The notes: a model not told the origin generated them from the letters alone. A DNA stretch of 64,000 nt from Oceanobacillus piezotolerans (GCF_003665065.1 NZ_RCHR01000001.1:744001-808000); one strand, 5' to 3'. Positions 26,082-35,122 are shown, counted from the first letter of the stretch. Made by a program: numbers and translations.

Positions 26082-26270
26082 TTAATTTCTGCCCCTATAC
26101 ATTTTATCCGCTCGAAATACACTCAAAATCATTAATATTAACGTAACTATAACAAGTAACACCCATAAATCATTATTGTTTACTGCTAAGACTATTGCAA
26201 TTATCCCCGATAAAATAGATGTTATGAAACCCAACATTGTTTTTAAATCTTTCAATACCGACCAATTCAT
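26082..26270 (-). CDS. Small two-helix membrane protein
   Basis: 62 aa behind GGAGGGTATAA. MNWSVLKDLKTM start, two hydrophobic segments split by NNNDLW, basic end RADKMYRGRN. No family recognised. A decayed box 1 (ACTTATAGTTGAAG) lies just left at 26067-26080. Confidence 0.6.
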   Translation of the reverse strand: MNWSVLKDLKTMLGFITSILSGIIAIVLAVNNNDLWVLLVIVTLILMILSVFRADKMYRGRN

Positions 26271-26462
26271 TTATACCCTCCTCTTATTGTTGTTATTTTA
26301 CATAAGTAATTAAAACAGCTATTTCTCTCACTTTAACAATAGCAGCCATTAGTTTAAGAATGAGTTAGGATTATACCATTGGCTAAATTTTGTTCAGTTG
26401 GGTACTTTAAATATATTAGTTATCCTCTACAAATCAAACTCAGTAGAAAGAGGTGAATCCAA

Positions 26463-26600
26463 ATGGCTAATTCAAGAACTAACCAGCTGCTTGTTGGAAG
26501 TACCATTTTATCTAGTGCTCTTAGTATCACAGTTATTGCCTTGACAATTTATCACCATTTTACAATTCAAAATAAAATTGATGAACTAAAGAGGGCTTAG
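26463..26600 (+). CDS. 45-aa single-helix membrane peptide
   Basis: MANSRTNQLLVGSTILSSAL, one helix, then a short charged end (QNKIDELKRA). Good ribosome site GAAAGAGGTGAATCCAA. The stop sits in a terminator hairpin. Function unknown; one of few plus-strand genes in the run. Confidence 0.6.
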   Translation: MANSRTNQLLVGSTILSSALSITVIALTIYHHFTIQNKIDELKRA

Positions 26601-26617
26601 GAAACTAGGCTCTCTTT
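26588..26617 (+). terminator. Terminator overlapping the stop codon
   Basis: AAAGAGGGCTTAG / CTAGGCTCTCTTT stem with a tiny loop. Confidence 0.7.
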
Positions 26618-26699
26618 AACTTATCTGTCCCTTTAGTAAAAAAAGACCGCCATTTTGACGCTCTCACTGTAGTATTAAAGCACCCGTAAGTTAAGGAAG
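26613..26699 (-). repeat. Dispersed element, type C
   Basis: TTTAACTTATCTGTCCC box 2, TTAGTAAAAAAAGACCGCC, TTTTGACGCTCTCACTGTAG, ATTAAAGCACCCGTAAGTTA and AGGAAG. Complete copy. Confidence 0.85.
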
Positions 26700-26913
26700 A
26701 ACATAATAACGATTATTTATATTTAAGAAAACCACCTTTTAGTTGAATTAAAATTGATTATATTTTATTAGTAAAAGTCCATATACATCTCCATACATGT
26801 TTTGAAGGAGTCTATTTTGCAGAAGGTTCCTACCTTTTGTAATCTAGCTTTCACTACAACAAATTTTGATCCTATATTTCTTAATATAGCTGATGTTAAT
26901 GAACAATTGATGA

Positions 26914-27147
26914 CTATTGTACTGGTGAAGATGGATTTTCAATTTGATCTTGATCACTTATATCAGAATCTTGATTCGAAGTGAAAATTAAAGAAAAAGA
27001 AGGTGAAAAATCTCCCATTGAAAAATTAGCACCATTTAATTTTAGGTTTGATGTATGGCTATTTTGCAAGTTTTTTCCTATATTAATATTTGCATTTTGT
27101 GCAAGCCCATTTACGGACAGTTTACCAATATTAATTTGCTTAAACAT
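26914..27147 (-). CDS. GerPA/GerPF-like putative spore germination protein
   Basis: 77 aa starting at 27147 behind GGAGGCTTCT. FKQINIGKLSVNGLAQNANI, NIGKNLQNSHTSN and ANFSMGDFSPSF recall the short beta-repeat GerP spore proteins that assist germinant passage through the coat. Assignment is by pattern only; other small spore proteins look similar. Confidence 0.5.
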   Translation of the reverse strand: MFKQINIGKLSVNGLAQNANINIGKNLQNSHTSNLKLNGANFSMGDFSPSFSLIFTSNQDSDISDQDQIENPSSPVQ

Positions 27148-27331
27148 AGAAGCCTCCAATAAAATGATTTATTTGAATACTAATACAAGTTATGTTGAAC
27201 AAGCAAAAAAGAAATGGACAAACATGGAATTTAGTATATAAAGTTCTTATCTATGAAAAAAACAAACTAATATAACGATGTACTGGTAGTGAGATTCATT
27301 CAGATAACGTAGAGATAAAATCAATTACAGT

Positions 27332-27411
27332 AAAAGCACCCCCTCCTTAAACACATATAGAAAAGAGCGATTAAGGACTCGCTTAACTAATGCACCCGTT
27401 AAGGCAAGAAG
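27332..27411 (-). repeat. Dispersed element, C-like
   Basis: AAAAGAGCGATTAAGGACTC / GCT hairpin region, TTAACTAATGCACCCGTTA, AGGCAAGAAG. Confidence 0.6.
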
Positions 27412-27484
27412 AACTGAGTATATTAGCTAGCTTACCAAAAGTGATAATTCTGTTAATTTTCATTCGGCATGGTTGCGAGATCAT

Positions 27485-27796
27485 TTAAAAATAAATTATT
27501 TCAATCAGAAATGGCACGACTACCCCCAAGAGAAGAAAAGCAATGACGACGAATAGAATAGTTCCAGCTATTGGCAGAATCCATTTTCTATTCTTGTAGT
27601 ATTGGTACCAGTAATTAACCGACCAGATTAGTACCAGTGTAACAATATAAACGAATTTGACACCGTCATAGTTGGGGCCTGGGCTAATATTTATCACAAG
27701 GAAAAAGGCGAGAAAACCGATAAATCCGAGCAAGAACCAATTGACAGTATGTACGACAATATTATAAATAATATAGTTATTCTTCATTATCTCCAC
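27485..27796 (-). CDS. Three-helix membrane protein
   Basis: About 100 aa; start either GTG 27796 (GGGAAG just upstream) or ATG 27787 (GTGGAG upstream). Three hydrophobic segments; WYQYYKNRKW forms a basic loop. Family not recognised. Confidence 0.6.
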   Translation of the reverse strand: MEIMKNNYIIYNIVVHTVNWFLLGFIGFLAFFLVINISPGPNYDGVKFVYIVTLVLIWSVNYWYQYYKNRKWILPIAGTILFVVIAFLLLGVVVPFLIEIIYF

Positions 27797-27885
27797 TACT
27801 TCCCGTATGAATTAAAAAAGCAATGCTAATGAAACAAAGTTGCTTCTTGTGTACTTATATGTATAATAGCGCTAATAAAATTACC

Positions 27886-28410
27886 CTAATTACTCAAAGA
27901 ACCCAAAAAATCACCTAAACGAATTAATATATCTTCAATTTTATGTTCTTCATTTAAATTTGCTTGCCCACTCACCGTTTCAACTTCTAATGATTCGCTG
28001 CTTTCTTTTTGGTAGTGTAGTTCTAAGGTGAAATCATAAATTATTTCATCAGATTCTGTTTTCTCATATTCGATATTTTCAACCTTAAAGTTGTAGTCAT
28101 TTTTTAATGCTTCAATCAGTATTCCAGAACTATTATTGTTATTTACAAATTCCATATAAGATGCTTCATTTGCAAAGTAATCTTCAAAATGATCTTTATC
28201 ATACTGTACTAAGTCTCCAATTTCCCCACTATTAAATATTTTCTTTAATTCATCATTTGGTCCTGTAAGAGCGTTCTGTAATAGAGATTCAATTGTCTCT
28301 ATATTTTCATCCTGTGTTTCCTGCTCTGCATTTCCTGTACAACCAGCTATCAATAAAAGCATTAAAGTGAATAAAGCGATTACAAACAATTTATACGTTT
28401 GTTTTTTCAT
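27886..28410 (-). CDS. Lipoprotein of unknown function
   Basis: 174 aa. MKKQTYKLFVIALFTL signal, lipobox LLIAGCTGN, then an NTF2-like-looking domain (ENIETIESLLQNALTG, FDFTLELHYQKE-type YDFTLELHYQKE). Probably an extracytoplasmic DUF4878/NTF2-like lipoprotein, but this is a guess from pattern. Confidence 0.65.
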   Translation of the reverse strand: MKKQTYKLFVIALFTLMLLLIAGCTGNAEQETQDENIETIESLLQNALTGPNDELKKIFNSGEIGDLVQYDKDHFEDYFANEASYMEFVNNNNSSGILIEALKNDYNFKVENIEYEKTESDEIIYDFTLELHYQKESSESLEVETVSGQANLNEEHKIEDILIRLGDFLGSLSN

Positions 28411-28485
28411 ATAAAACTCCCCCTTGATAAGTAATACGAGGGATAATGTTATTAAGTTTCACAAGGCTTTATATTCAAATCTTGT

Positions 28486-28570
28486 TTTCACTATACTTCC
28501 CCGTTGCTTCAAAAGAAAAAAGAAAAACCATCCTTCGTTATAGAAGCATCGCAACAGTTCGCTTAACAAA
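28486..28570 (-). repeat. Dispersed element, degenerate
   Basis: TTTCACTATACTTCCCCGTT box 2, AGAAAAACCATCCTTCG core, GCAACAGTTCGCTTAACAA box 1. Confidence 0.5.
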
Positions 28571-28683
28571 CCTTTTTATAAAAAGTAAGGGTTGTTTTAT
28601 TATTTATTTTCCTGCTACCTCCTGTTTGGTTATAACCCATTTTTTATATAAATAACAATTTCTTTTTTCCTCTGATATTTTAA

Positions 28684-28800
28684 CTAGTTCCCAACTGGCT
28701 GCTTGAGGGGACATTTATTCAATAAAATTATAGTCTTCTGAGCTACCCCTTTTCCTTGATAGGCAGGCCATAACTTCACTAACTAAATAATTATAGATGT
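28684..28800 (-). pseudogene. GNAT acetyltransferase remnant
   Basis: Minus-strand reading LWPAYQGKGVAQKTI then ILLNKCPLKQPVGN and a stop. YQGKGVA is a GNAT acetyl-CoA loop; the rest of the domain is missing. Surrounding bases to 28867 show no other gene. Confidence 0.4.
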
Positions 28801-28867
28801 TATAACATTATGCAACTCACAGTTCTTATTGAACTCTACTGCTCCGATATCTCAATAAGTTTCTGAT

Positions 28868-28902
28868 GGCTCTTAAAGTAACGCATTCGTAAGTGTAAGA
28901 AT
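28868..28902 (-). repeat. Dispersed element fragment (right end)
   Basis: GGCTCTTAAAGTAACGCATT then CGTAAGTGTAAGAA. Confidence 0.5.
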
Positions 28903-28959
28903 TTAAGTGAAGCATATTCCACAAACGCGCCTGATTGTGGAATAGTAACATTAAAGAAC

Positions 28960-29652
28960 TTAAATAGAGGATAAGCTATTTAAGTAACCGTCAACTTTTT
29001 TTAAACGAAAATCTTCAAGCTGCAATAATTGATTTACCTCATCAATTAAGAATGTAGGCTCTTCCTCTAATAATTTTTCTCTTTTATGACTTCCCCAGGT
29101 CACACCACAAGAAGCAACGTTTGCTGATTTTGCCATTTGTAAATCAAATATAGCGTCACCTATCATTACAGTTTCTTCTATAATTAAATCATATAACTTC
29201 ACTATTTTTAAAACACCATCTGGATGGGGTTTATAATGTTTGACTTTATCTGATCCGATAATATCTTTGAAATATGTATCAATATTTAATTTTTGTAAGT
29301 TTCGAATCAAAACATCAGTCTTTTTACTTGAAACAACAAATAACTGTCTATCTTCTGCTTTTAACTCACTCAACAATTCTGGAATATTTGGAAAAACGAC
29401 AAGACTCTCAATTTCATTTGCTTTGTAATGATTACGGAAAATTTGAAGAAGATAATTAAAGGATTCATCTGTAAAAACATAATCTGTCATTTCTTTAAAT
29501 GACACCTCAATTGGAATACCCATAAAATGTTCAATTTGTTCAGTACTTGGAACATTCAAACCAAACTCTTTAAAGGCAGATTGAGTTGCAATTACACTAC
29601 ATAACTTAGAATCTGCTAGCGTGCCGTCAAAATCAAATATATAGTTTTTCAT
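28960..29652 (-). CDS. HAD family hydrolase (phosphoglycolate phosphatase-like)
   Basis: 230 aa. HAD motifs: I FDFDGTLADS, II FVVSSKKTD, III lysine in SDKVKHYKPHPDGV, IV MIGDAIFDL. The helical cap between motifs I and II is of the phosphoglycolate phosphatase/PpaX type. GTAGGAGAGAGAG precedes ATG. Substrate not assignable; probably a small phosphorylated metabolite. Confidence 0.9.
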   Translation of the reverse strand: MKNYIFDFDGTLADSKLCSVIATQSAFKEFGLNVPSTEQIEHFMGIPIEVSFKEMTDYVFTDESFNYLLQIFRNHYKANEIESLVVFPNIPELLSELKAEDRQLFVVSSKKTDVLIRNLQKLNIDTYFKDIIGSDKVKHYKPHPDGVLKIVKLYDLIIEETVMIGDAIFDLQMAKSANVASCGVTWGSHKREKLLEEEPTFLIDEVNQLLQLEDFRLKKVDGYLNSLSSI

Positions 29653-29788
29653 TTTCTCTCTCTCCTACTGATGGAAAATTTTTTTAATTAATTCTATCAT
29701 ATTCTTAGTGGAAATTTTGCTTATTGAGTTTGTAAATCATTTAAGTTTTAATAAAAATATAACCAGGTTGCTGAACATAAGTTATACA

Positions 29789-29868
29789 ACGCTCTTTAAC
29801 TAAATTCTCCCCTTAGTACAATAACTTCTACGAACGTCAATCCTTATTGAATCCAATTGCTGAATAAT
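29789..29868 (-). repeat. Dispersed element, type A with altered right end
   Basis: CGCTCTTTAACTAAATTCTC box 2, CTTAGTACAATAACTTCTAC, CGTCAATCCTTATTGAATCC core, then AATTGCTGAATAAT. Confidence 0.75.
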
Positions 29869-29877
29869 ATTTAGAAA

Positions 29878-31182
29878 TTATAAGTCCTTATAAGCTATAT
29901 ATTTATTGCCATTAAAGTCTTTATACTCTACACTTTCTATCTTTCCTAACGAGCAATAATGGAATATAAGTTGCTCATTAACCATTTCGGTTAAGAAAGT
30001 TGTTTTTGTTGGATTGTGACTGACTGGAATAAGTTTAAATTTATATAATACTCCATACATCTTAGGAACTGTTAAATATAGTTCACCATTTTTTAAAGTG
30101 ATATCTAAAATTTTACTCTCATCATTTTCAATAAGATACTTCCCAGCAATAAGCTCCGTGTTAGTAAAGTTGATTGGTTGAGTAGAAAGAGGTAATGATA
30201 CTTGTTCATCAAAAAGTACCCTAGCCATTTCTTGAGTTAAATGTGTTACAGGCGTAACGTTTATATTGCTAAGAAAGATTACCGTAACTTGCTCATCAAC
30301 AAATCTGAGGAAATTGCTACAAAAACCACTAATATCTCCAAAATGGTGCACACATTTTCTACCCAACATTTCCGATACCATCCAACCAGATGCGTACGAA
30401 CTAATATTTGGTGAAAACATTTTCTCCATAAGTTCTTTATTTAGGAGCTGAGATGATTCTAATGCCTGATCCCAAAGGAACAAATCTTCTGTTGTTGAAT
30501 ATAATCCATAGGCTCCTAAAGGAAAGGATAAATCTGCATATGCTGAGTGAATTGGTTTTTCCCAGAATGAATAGCCTGAAGCTAAGTCTGCAACTATCTC
30601 AATTCCGTCATCACAGCCTGTATTACTCATACCCAAGGGACGACATATTTTTTCTTTTATGTATTCTGCATAGGACATGCCTGAAACTTTTTCAATAATT
30701 GCTGTTAGTAATGTATAACCTGAACTTGAATATTCAAATTTCATACCTGGTTCGAAATTCAACTCCAGATGTTTGAACGAATCAATCAGTTGTTCTAAGG
30801 TCATCGGCAGTCTCATTGTTTTAGACCAAAAGTCGGGAAAACTTGTGTAATTTGGAATTCCTGTAGTGCTTGTTAAACAATGATAGAGAGTAATATTTTC
30901 ACCAAGTGGGTAATCAGGAAGATACTTCCCTATACAATCATCTATACACAATTTCCCTTTTTCATGTAATTGATATATACCCATAGATGTAAAAGCCTTA
31001 GTAAGTGAGCCGATGCGAAATTTGGTTGTAGGTTTATTGGATACCGAATGCTCCCAATTTGCCATACCAAAACCTTTATTTAAAATGATATCTTTATTAG
31101 AAGCTATCAAAATTGAACCATTTATATAACCATTTTCTTCATACCTTTCTATCCATTTGCCTATCCGTTCGTCTGCTCTCAT
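29878..31182 (-). CDS. Serine hydrolase, beta-lactamase/penicillin-binding family
   Basis: 434 aa class C beta-lactamase-like serine hydrolase. Catalytic SxxK in RIGSLTKAF, Tyr-x-Ser in EYSSSGYT, and a C-terminal HFGDISGFCS in place of the HxG/KTG motif. Residues about 330-434 form an extra C-terminal beta domain (KYLIENDESKILDITLKN). No signal peptide seen, so possibly cytoplasmic. GGGGGGAATTAC precedes ATG. Confidence 0.88.
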   Translation of the reverse strand: MRADERIGKWIERYEENGYINGSILIASNKDIILNKGFGMANWEHSVSNKPTTKFRIGSLTKAFTSMGIYQLHEKGKLCIDDCIGKYLPDYPLGENITLYHCLTSTTGIPNYTSFPDFWSKTMRLPMTLEQLIDSFKHLELNFEPGMKFEYSSSGYTLLTAIIEKVSGMSYAEYIKEKICRPLGMSNTGCDDGIEIVADLASGYSFWEKPIHSAYADLSFPLGAYGLYSTTEDLFLWDQALESSQLLNKELMEKMFSPNISSYASGWMVSEMLGRKCVHHFGDISGFCSNFLRFVDEQVTVIFLSNINVTPVTHLTQEMARVLFDEQVSLPLSTQPINFTNTELIAGKYLIENDESKILDITLKNGELYLTVPKMYGVLYKFKLIPVSHNPTKTTFLTEMVNEQLIFHYCSLGKIESVEYKDFNGNKYIAYKDL

Positions 31183-31235
31183 GTAATTCCCCCCTTATCC
31201 CCTAAATAAATATTATTACAATAGTAAATCCATCA

Positions 31236-31270
31236 TACCTTCTTCTAGGATTACATCTGTTAGAATAAGT
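31236..31270 (-). repeat. Dispersed element fragment (right end)
   Basis: CCTTCTTCTAGGATTACATC and TGTTAGAATAAG, touching the gene remnant on its right. Confidence 0.55.
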
Positions 31271-31281
31271 CAATTGAAATT

Positions 31282-31410
31282 TTAACTCCATAATAAATTC
31301 CGCAATTGCAAACCATCAGAAGGATGACCATGATATGCCCTCATCCACCGAGGATAAGTAATCGGAAGCACTTCAGTTAAAGAACATTCATTTAACCGCC
31401 TTGGAATTAG
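31282..31410 (-). pseudogene. C-terminal remnant of an unrecognised gene
   Basis: Open frame without a start: LIPRRLNECSLTEVLPITYP and RWMRAYHGHPSDGLQLRN, ending in TAA at 31282 beside an element right end. Composition looks coding. The rest of 31183-31556 shows no other gene. Confidence 0.4.
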
Positions 31411-31556
31411 TCACTACTACATAGATCTATAATTTTTTTAATTATATAATAATTATTGAGACATCTACAACTGAAGGGACTAAAGTGTAGTTGGATGAAT
31501 TTTGCATTAATAAACGGACATGGCGTTGCTCATGATTTTTATTAAGGGGGGTAAGT

Positions 31557-32015
31557 ATGATTATTTATTGGGTACAAGTTGGTTTTGCTATATTTGTGTT
31601 TCTTTTCTCAACAGTAGCTGCTTGGTTTGAAGGAAGTGGAATTTTACAAGATATATTTAGTTGGGACCATACAACACCTTTCTCCCAATTATTAAATGGG
31701 GAAGTAACTAAGGCTAGTGACATTGTAATTCTTGATTATTTTGTTTTTGCTGCTAAATACCTTCCGCTGTTTCCTATATTGATGACTTTAAGTAGTCTAC
31801 ATTTACTTATTCTATTTGGATATTTTCTATTTAAAAACACAAAGAAATTTATAATATTTCTTGGAGTGATTGGAAGTATGCTAATTTTTCTTAGTATTTT
31901 CTTCATAAACTATCACACAATCGGTGGTAAATCATTTTTGTATACCTTCTTAGTTAGTGGCTTGTTATGTATAATTATTACATGGATTATTAAAAAATAT
32001 GATACCTTAACATAA
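31557..32015 (+). CDS. DUF4306 (YjdJ-like) membrane protein
   Basis: 152 aa with four hydrophobic segments. The N-terminal FSTVAAWFEGSGIL and DHTTPFSQLL recall B. subtilis YjdJ. Preceded by AAGGGGGGTAAGT. Function unknown. Plus-strand gene followed by a terminator. Confidence 0.65.
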   Translation: MIIYWVQVGFAIFVFLFSTVAAWFEGSGILQDIFSWDHTTPFSQLLNGEVTKASDIVILDYFVFAAKYLPLFPILMTLSSLHLLILFGYFLFKNTKKFIIFLGVIGSMLIFLSIFFINYHTIGGKSFLYTFLVSGLLCIIITWIIKKYDTLT

Positions 32016-32110
32016 TAAACAACAGAACACTTACACTAAAAGTTAAATTTACTAACGCTATAATTACACCTTTATGAATTACTATGGTAAAGAACTTAAT
32101 GATTATAACT

Positions 32111-32143
32111 AAAACACCCCAACTTCTAAATGTTGGGGTGTTT
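32111..32143. terminator. Terminator between convergent genes
   Basis: AAACACCCCAAC / GTTGGGGTGTTT stem, usable from both sides. Confidence 0.9.
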
Positions 32144-32157
32144 AGGTTTAATATTTA

Positions 32158-32901
32158 TTACAAATCTGAAATCATACCGCCATCGACAACGAATTGTGCT
32201 CCAGTTGAATAACTAGAATCGTCAGAAGCAAGGTATACAACTAAATTAGAAACTTCTTCTACTTCTGCTCTTCTTCTTAGTGGAATATCTTGCTCAAGTT
32301 GTTTTAGATATTCTTCAACATCTGGTTGGTCAGCCATAGGTGTTTTGATAATTCCAGGATGTACAGAATTTACACGGATATTATATTGTCCAAGCTCAGT
32401 AGCCGCACCTTTAGTCATACCAGTTACAGCATGTTTAGAAGCACTATAAGCAATAGCCGTTGGCGCACTTACCAAACCATCTACAGATGAAATGTTAACA
32501 ATAGAACCTACGCCAGCTTTTTTCATAGAAGGAAGTACTTTTTGCATTCCTAAGAATACGCCAAGCTCGTCTACTTTAAATGTTAATTCGAAGTCTTTTA
32601 CAGTTAGTTCTTCTAATGTTTTGAAGATACCAATTCCTGCGTTGTTTACTAACACGTTGATAGGACCAAACGTTTCTTCTGTTTTTGCTACAACTTCTAC
32701 CCAGTTCTCTTCACTAGCAACATCTAATTTAAGAGCGATTGCGTTTTCTCCTAATTCATCGGCTAGTTTTTGTGCACCTTCCAAGTTAAGGTCAGTAATA
32801 GCCACTTTCGCGCCTTCTTCCACGAATTTACGAACATGCATAGCACCCATACCTTGTGCTGCCCCTGTAATGATTGCTACTTTTCCATCTAATTTTCCCA
32901 T
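32158..32901 (-). CDS. Short-chain dehydrogenase/reductase
   Basis: 247 aa classical SDR. TGAAQGMGAMH cofactor motif, NNAGIG, catalytic Ser in NISSVDG and YSASKHA (Tyr-x3-Lys), and the end GAQFVVDGGM. The acidic residue after strand 2 (TDLNLEG) suggests NAD. Closest in style to 3-alpha-hydroxysteroid/glucose dehydrogenase-type SDRs; substrate unknown. Confidence 0.92.
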   Translation of the reverse strand: MGKLDGKVAIITGAAQGMGAMHVRKFVEEGAKVAITDLNLEGAQKLADELGENAIALKLDVASEENWVEVVAKTEETFGPINVLVNNAGIGIFKTLEELTVKDFELTFKVDELGVFLGMQKVLPSMKKAGVGSIVNISSVDGLVSAPTAIAYSASKHAVTGMTKGAATELGQYNIRVNSVHPGIIKTPMADQPDVEEYLKQLEQDIPLRRRAEVEEVSNLVVYLASDDSSYSTGAQFVVDGGMISDL

Positions 32902-33042
32902 TATGAATTTCTCCTTTCAACTCCAAGTACAATTTTTTTTACTTTCGTGAACAAGTTAATAATAAACCTTCTTTAAATTATTTTCAAATAAAGAATCTTG
33001 ATTTAAATATATTTTTAGCTATATATATATACCAGTGGAACT

Positions 33043-33146
33043 CTTGTTTCACAAATCTTCCCCCCTTAGTACTGCCCCATTACTACAATAAATCCGACAA
33101 AATGCACGCTAACCCTTTTTGGATTAACACACCCTATAATTTGAGT
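33043..33146 (-). repeat. Dispersed element, type A
   Basis: TTAGTACTGCCCCATTAC box 2 region, ACAATAAATCCGACAAAATG, CGCTAACCC / GGATTAAC hairpin, CACACCCTATAATTTGAG. Confidence 0.7.
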
Positions 33147-33260
33147 GAAATACTTCACAATAACACTTAATCTTTCCACTCCCTTGTAATTTTAAAATCA
33201 CATAAATTCTTGTTCACAACTCTGTAATTGGTATTTGTGTCTTACCACCTTATATAGCCA

Positions 33261-33443
33261 CTATCCTCTTGTATTTGAAATTCCCAGCCACTTTTTAAAA
33301 TAAAATGATGTTCCATTAACACCTGTCAATTCCCAATCTTCTTTTTCAAGCGAATTTAACTTTTCAGTCATTGCTGTATTAAAATCAATACCGTTCTTCA
33401 ATTGGATTTGAATGTTTTCCACTTTGTATTCAAATTGCTTCAA
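33261..33443 (-). CDS. DUF4177-like small protein
   Basis: 60 aa from TTG behind AAAGGTGGTTC. KQFEYKVENIQIQLK, LNSLEKEDWELTGVN and FYFKKWL are the alternating strands of DUF4177, a small family of unknown function. Confidence 0.65.
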   Translation of the reverse strand: MKQFEYKVENIQIQLKNGIDFNTAMTEKLNSLEKEDWELTGVNGTSFYFKKWLGISNTRG

Positions 33444-33495
33444 TTAAGAACCACCTTTATTATTGTAATATAAAAGATAATTAAAAATGGTTTCT

Positions 33496-33540
33496 TTTTC
33501 AAGTACCTGCCCCTTTAGCACAATATAAGTTACTAAAAAC
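33496..33540 (-). repeat. Dispersed element, left half only
   Basis: TTTCAAGTACCTGCCCC box 2, TTTAGCACAATATAAGTTAC; core and box 1 missing before the next (broken) gene. Confidence 0.65.
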
Positions 33541-33547
33541 AACTAGC

Positions 33548-33738
33548 GTCCTTCTTTTTAAAGAAATTAGAAATAACAAGTAGAATCAGCCCTTTTATAA
33601 TTGATGGTAAGAAAAAAGGATGTAAGACTTCTGGAATATCTTCCGCCATTACACCACTTTCATTAAAAATAATAATTCTGAAATAAAAAGTAGAAAACCC
33701 GACCAAAAATTTACCTTTCCTACTTAGTATGTCTTTTC
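33548..33738 (-). pseudogene. Decayed copy of the 12184-12387 membrane gene
   Basis: Base-for-base similar over its length to 12184-12387 (for example ATTAGAAATAACAAGTAGAAT versus ATTAGAAATAACGAGTAGAAT, shown here in part; and TCTGGAATATCTTC in both), but with stops near the start and indels. Shows duplication of a whole unit about 21 kb apart. Confidence 0.85.
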
Positions 33739-33785
33739 ACGTTTATTTCACTTCCCCCAAGCAAAATAACATAATGTTATTTCAA

Positions 33786-33876
33786 TAACCAACTATCCTG
33801 TCCTAATAGTACAATATGAAAAAGATAGCTATTGTTCGATCTCATCTTTAACTTTTACATCTGTTTATTGAAGAAG
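33786..33876 (-). repeat. Dispersed element, type B-like
   Basis: AACCAACTATCCTGTCC box 2, TAGTACAATATGAAAAAGAT, AGCTATTGTTCGATCTCATC, ACATCTGTTTATTGAAGAAG. Confidence 0.7.
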
Positions 33877-33890
33877 AAATCGTCTTGAAT

Positions 33891-34313
33891 TTATTCCGTT
33901 ATCTCCCAATCTGGATTCCAAACCACTTCCCACAAATGCCCGTCTGGATCTTGGAAGTATCCAGAGTATCCACCCCAAAAGGTTTCGTGGCCTGGAACTG
34001 TAACTACTGCACCTGCTTTCTCTGCTTGTTCTATTACCTTATCGACCTCTTCTTTACTGTTAACATTATGACCAATTGTAAATTCAGTGGGACTTGTTGG
34101 TGTCTGCTTAATATTGGTGTCGTAAGCTATATCTTTACGATTCCATATTGCAAGTTTTAGATATGATTGTAAGTCGAAAAAGGCTACCATACCGTGCTCA
34201 AATTCTTTACCTACTATGCCTAGTGTTGGTAACCCAAGTCCATCCTGATAAAATTTCAAAGATCTTTCCAAATCATCTACACCCAATGTAATTACTGAAA
34301 TTCGTGGTTTCAC
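33891..34313 (-). CDS. VOC (glyoxalase/bleomycin resistance) family protein
   Basis: 140 aa from GTG behind GGAGGGATTAT. Two beta-alpha-beta-beta-beta modules: ISVITLGVDDLERSLKFYQD and SGYFQDPDGHLWEVVWNP, with metal ligands plausible at the second Glu. Members are glyoxalases, dioxygenases or binding proteins; function not assignable. GYSGYFQDPDGH is typical of the common PhnB-like/lactoylglutathione lyase-like group. Confidence 0.88.
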   Translation of the reverse strand: MKPRISVITLGVDDLERSLKFYQDGLGLPTLGIVGKEFEHGMVAFFDLQSYLKLAIWNRKDIAYDTNIKQTPTSPTEFTIGHNVNSKEEVDKVIEQAEKAGAVVTVPGHETFWGGYSGYFQDPDGHLWEVVWNPDWEITE

Positions 34314-34349
34314 ATAATCCCTCCTTCATAAGACAGTATTTTCACTTAG

Positions 34350-34426
34350 CCTCTTCAATAAACCTGCCCTGTTACTTGAATAAAAAAGGATCTTCGTAAT
34401 TGAAGAATCCCACCTGTTACCTTAAG
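34350..34426 (-). repeat. Dispersed element, variant core
   Basis: CTCTTCAATAAACCTGCCC box 2, GATCTTCGTAATTGAAGAATC hairpin (GATTCTTC/GAAGATC), CCACCTGTTACCTTAAGTAC. Confidence 0.75.
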
Positions 34427-34594
34427 TACAACATTTTCTCACCTAAATAAAAAAATCATTTCACTTAAATTTTGGTCTAAAACTAGCGAAAGCTCTTGTT
34501 TTTTAACTAAATGAATGAGGGATTTTTGAAAAAGTGAATACCACTAGCATTAGTTGTAAACAAACAACTTGCTGATAATGTTCCTTGTTTGGGA

Positions 34595-34885
34595 TTAGTT
34601 TCTTGCTTCTTTTCTCTTCTTTGATTCTTTTACATAATTAATATAGTTCCCTGTTCCTTCGATTGCAGAAACTGCAATAATAGCCCATTCAAGCGGGGAG
34701 ACATCATTTAGCGATTCCTTGCCATAAAATAATGTAAATACTGTGATAAATCCATATAGAAAGGCTTTAAAGAAATATTCCCAAATCGGAGAATAATTCT
34801 CTAAATTAACTCTTGCGTATATCTTATCTATAAGTAAAGCAATTCCCAGAATTATCACCAAAGTAAAAATCAATTCCATTGTCAC
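34595..34885 (-). CDS. Small membrane protein of unknown function
   Basis: 96 aa from GTG placed six bases after GGAGGTGATCT, an almost perfect ribosome site. Three hydrophobic segments, charged tail KESKKRKEARN. Not recognised. Confidence 0.65.
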   Translation of the reverse strand: MTMELIFTLVIILGIALLIDKIYARVNLENYSPIWEYFFKAFLYGFITVFTLFYGKESLNDVSPLEWAIIAVSAIEGTGNYINYVKESKKRKEARN

Positions 34886-34896
34886 AGATCACCTCC

Positions 34897-34930
34897 AAGT
34901 AAATTCTAACGCACCGTTAACTTACTAAAG
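34897..34930 (-). repeat. Dispersed element fragment (right end)
   Basis: CCAAGTAAATTCTAACGCAC and CGTTAACTTACTAAAG, six bases from the stop of the next (frameshifted) gene. Confidence 0.6.
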
Positions 34931-34935
34931 AAACT

Positions 34936-35122
34936 TTAATCTATATGCCTTTTTACTAAGATACACTGAACGATTGGATTAGTAATATATGCTAAACATA
35001 AAGCGATAAACAGCGGATAATTCTCTTCGTTTTTAGGTATGGCATAGTCTATAATCCAAACCGTCACACCCTGTTAAAATAAATATAAAAACAAACACCA
35101 GCTTTAAACTTATTTTTCTCAT
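34936..35122 (-). pseudogene. Frameshifted small membrane protein
   Basis: ATG 35122 reads MRKISLKLVFVFIFILTG, then one frame stops shortly and another continues VTVWIIDYAIPKNEENYPLF and IALCLAYITNPIV to TAA 34936. One base lost or gained near 35068 explains it. Two-helix membrane protein, about 61 aa when joined. Confidence 0.65.

Noticed and set aside
26802-26984. Plus-strand ORF of 60 aa overlapping the GerP-like gene
   Set aside because: Starts at TTG without conserved features and overlaps the better-supported minus-strand gene, which has a strong ribosome site.
27164-27241. 25-aa plus-strand ORF (MIYLNTNTSYVEQAKKKW)
   Set aside because: No ribosome site and no recognisable family; left out for lack of support.
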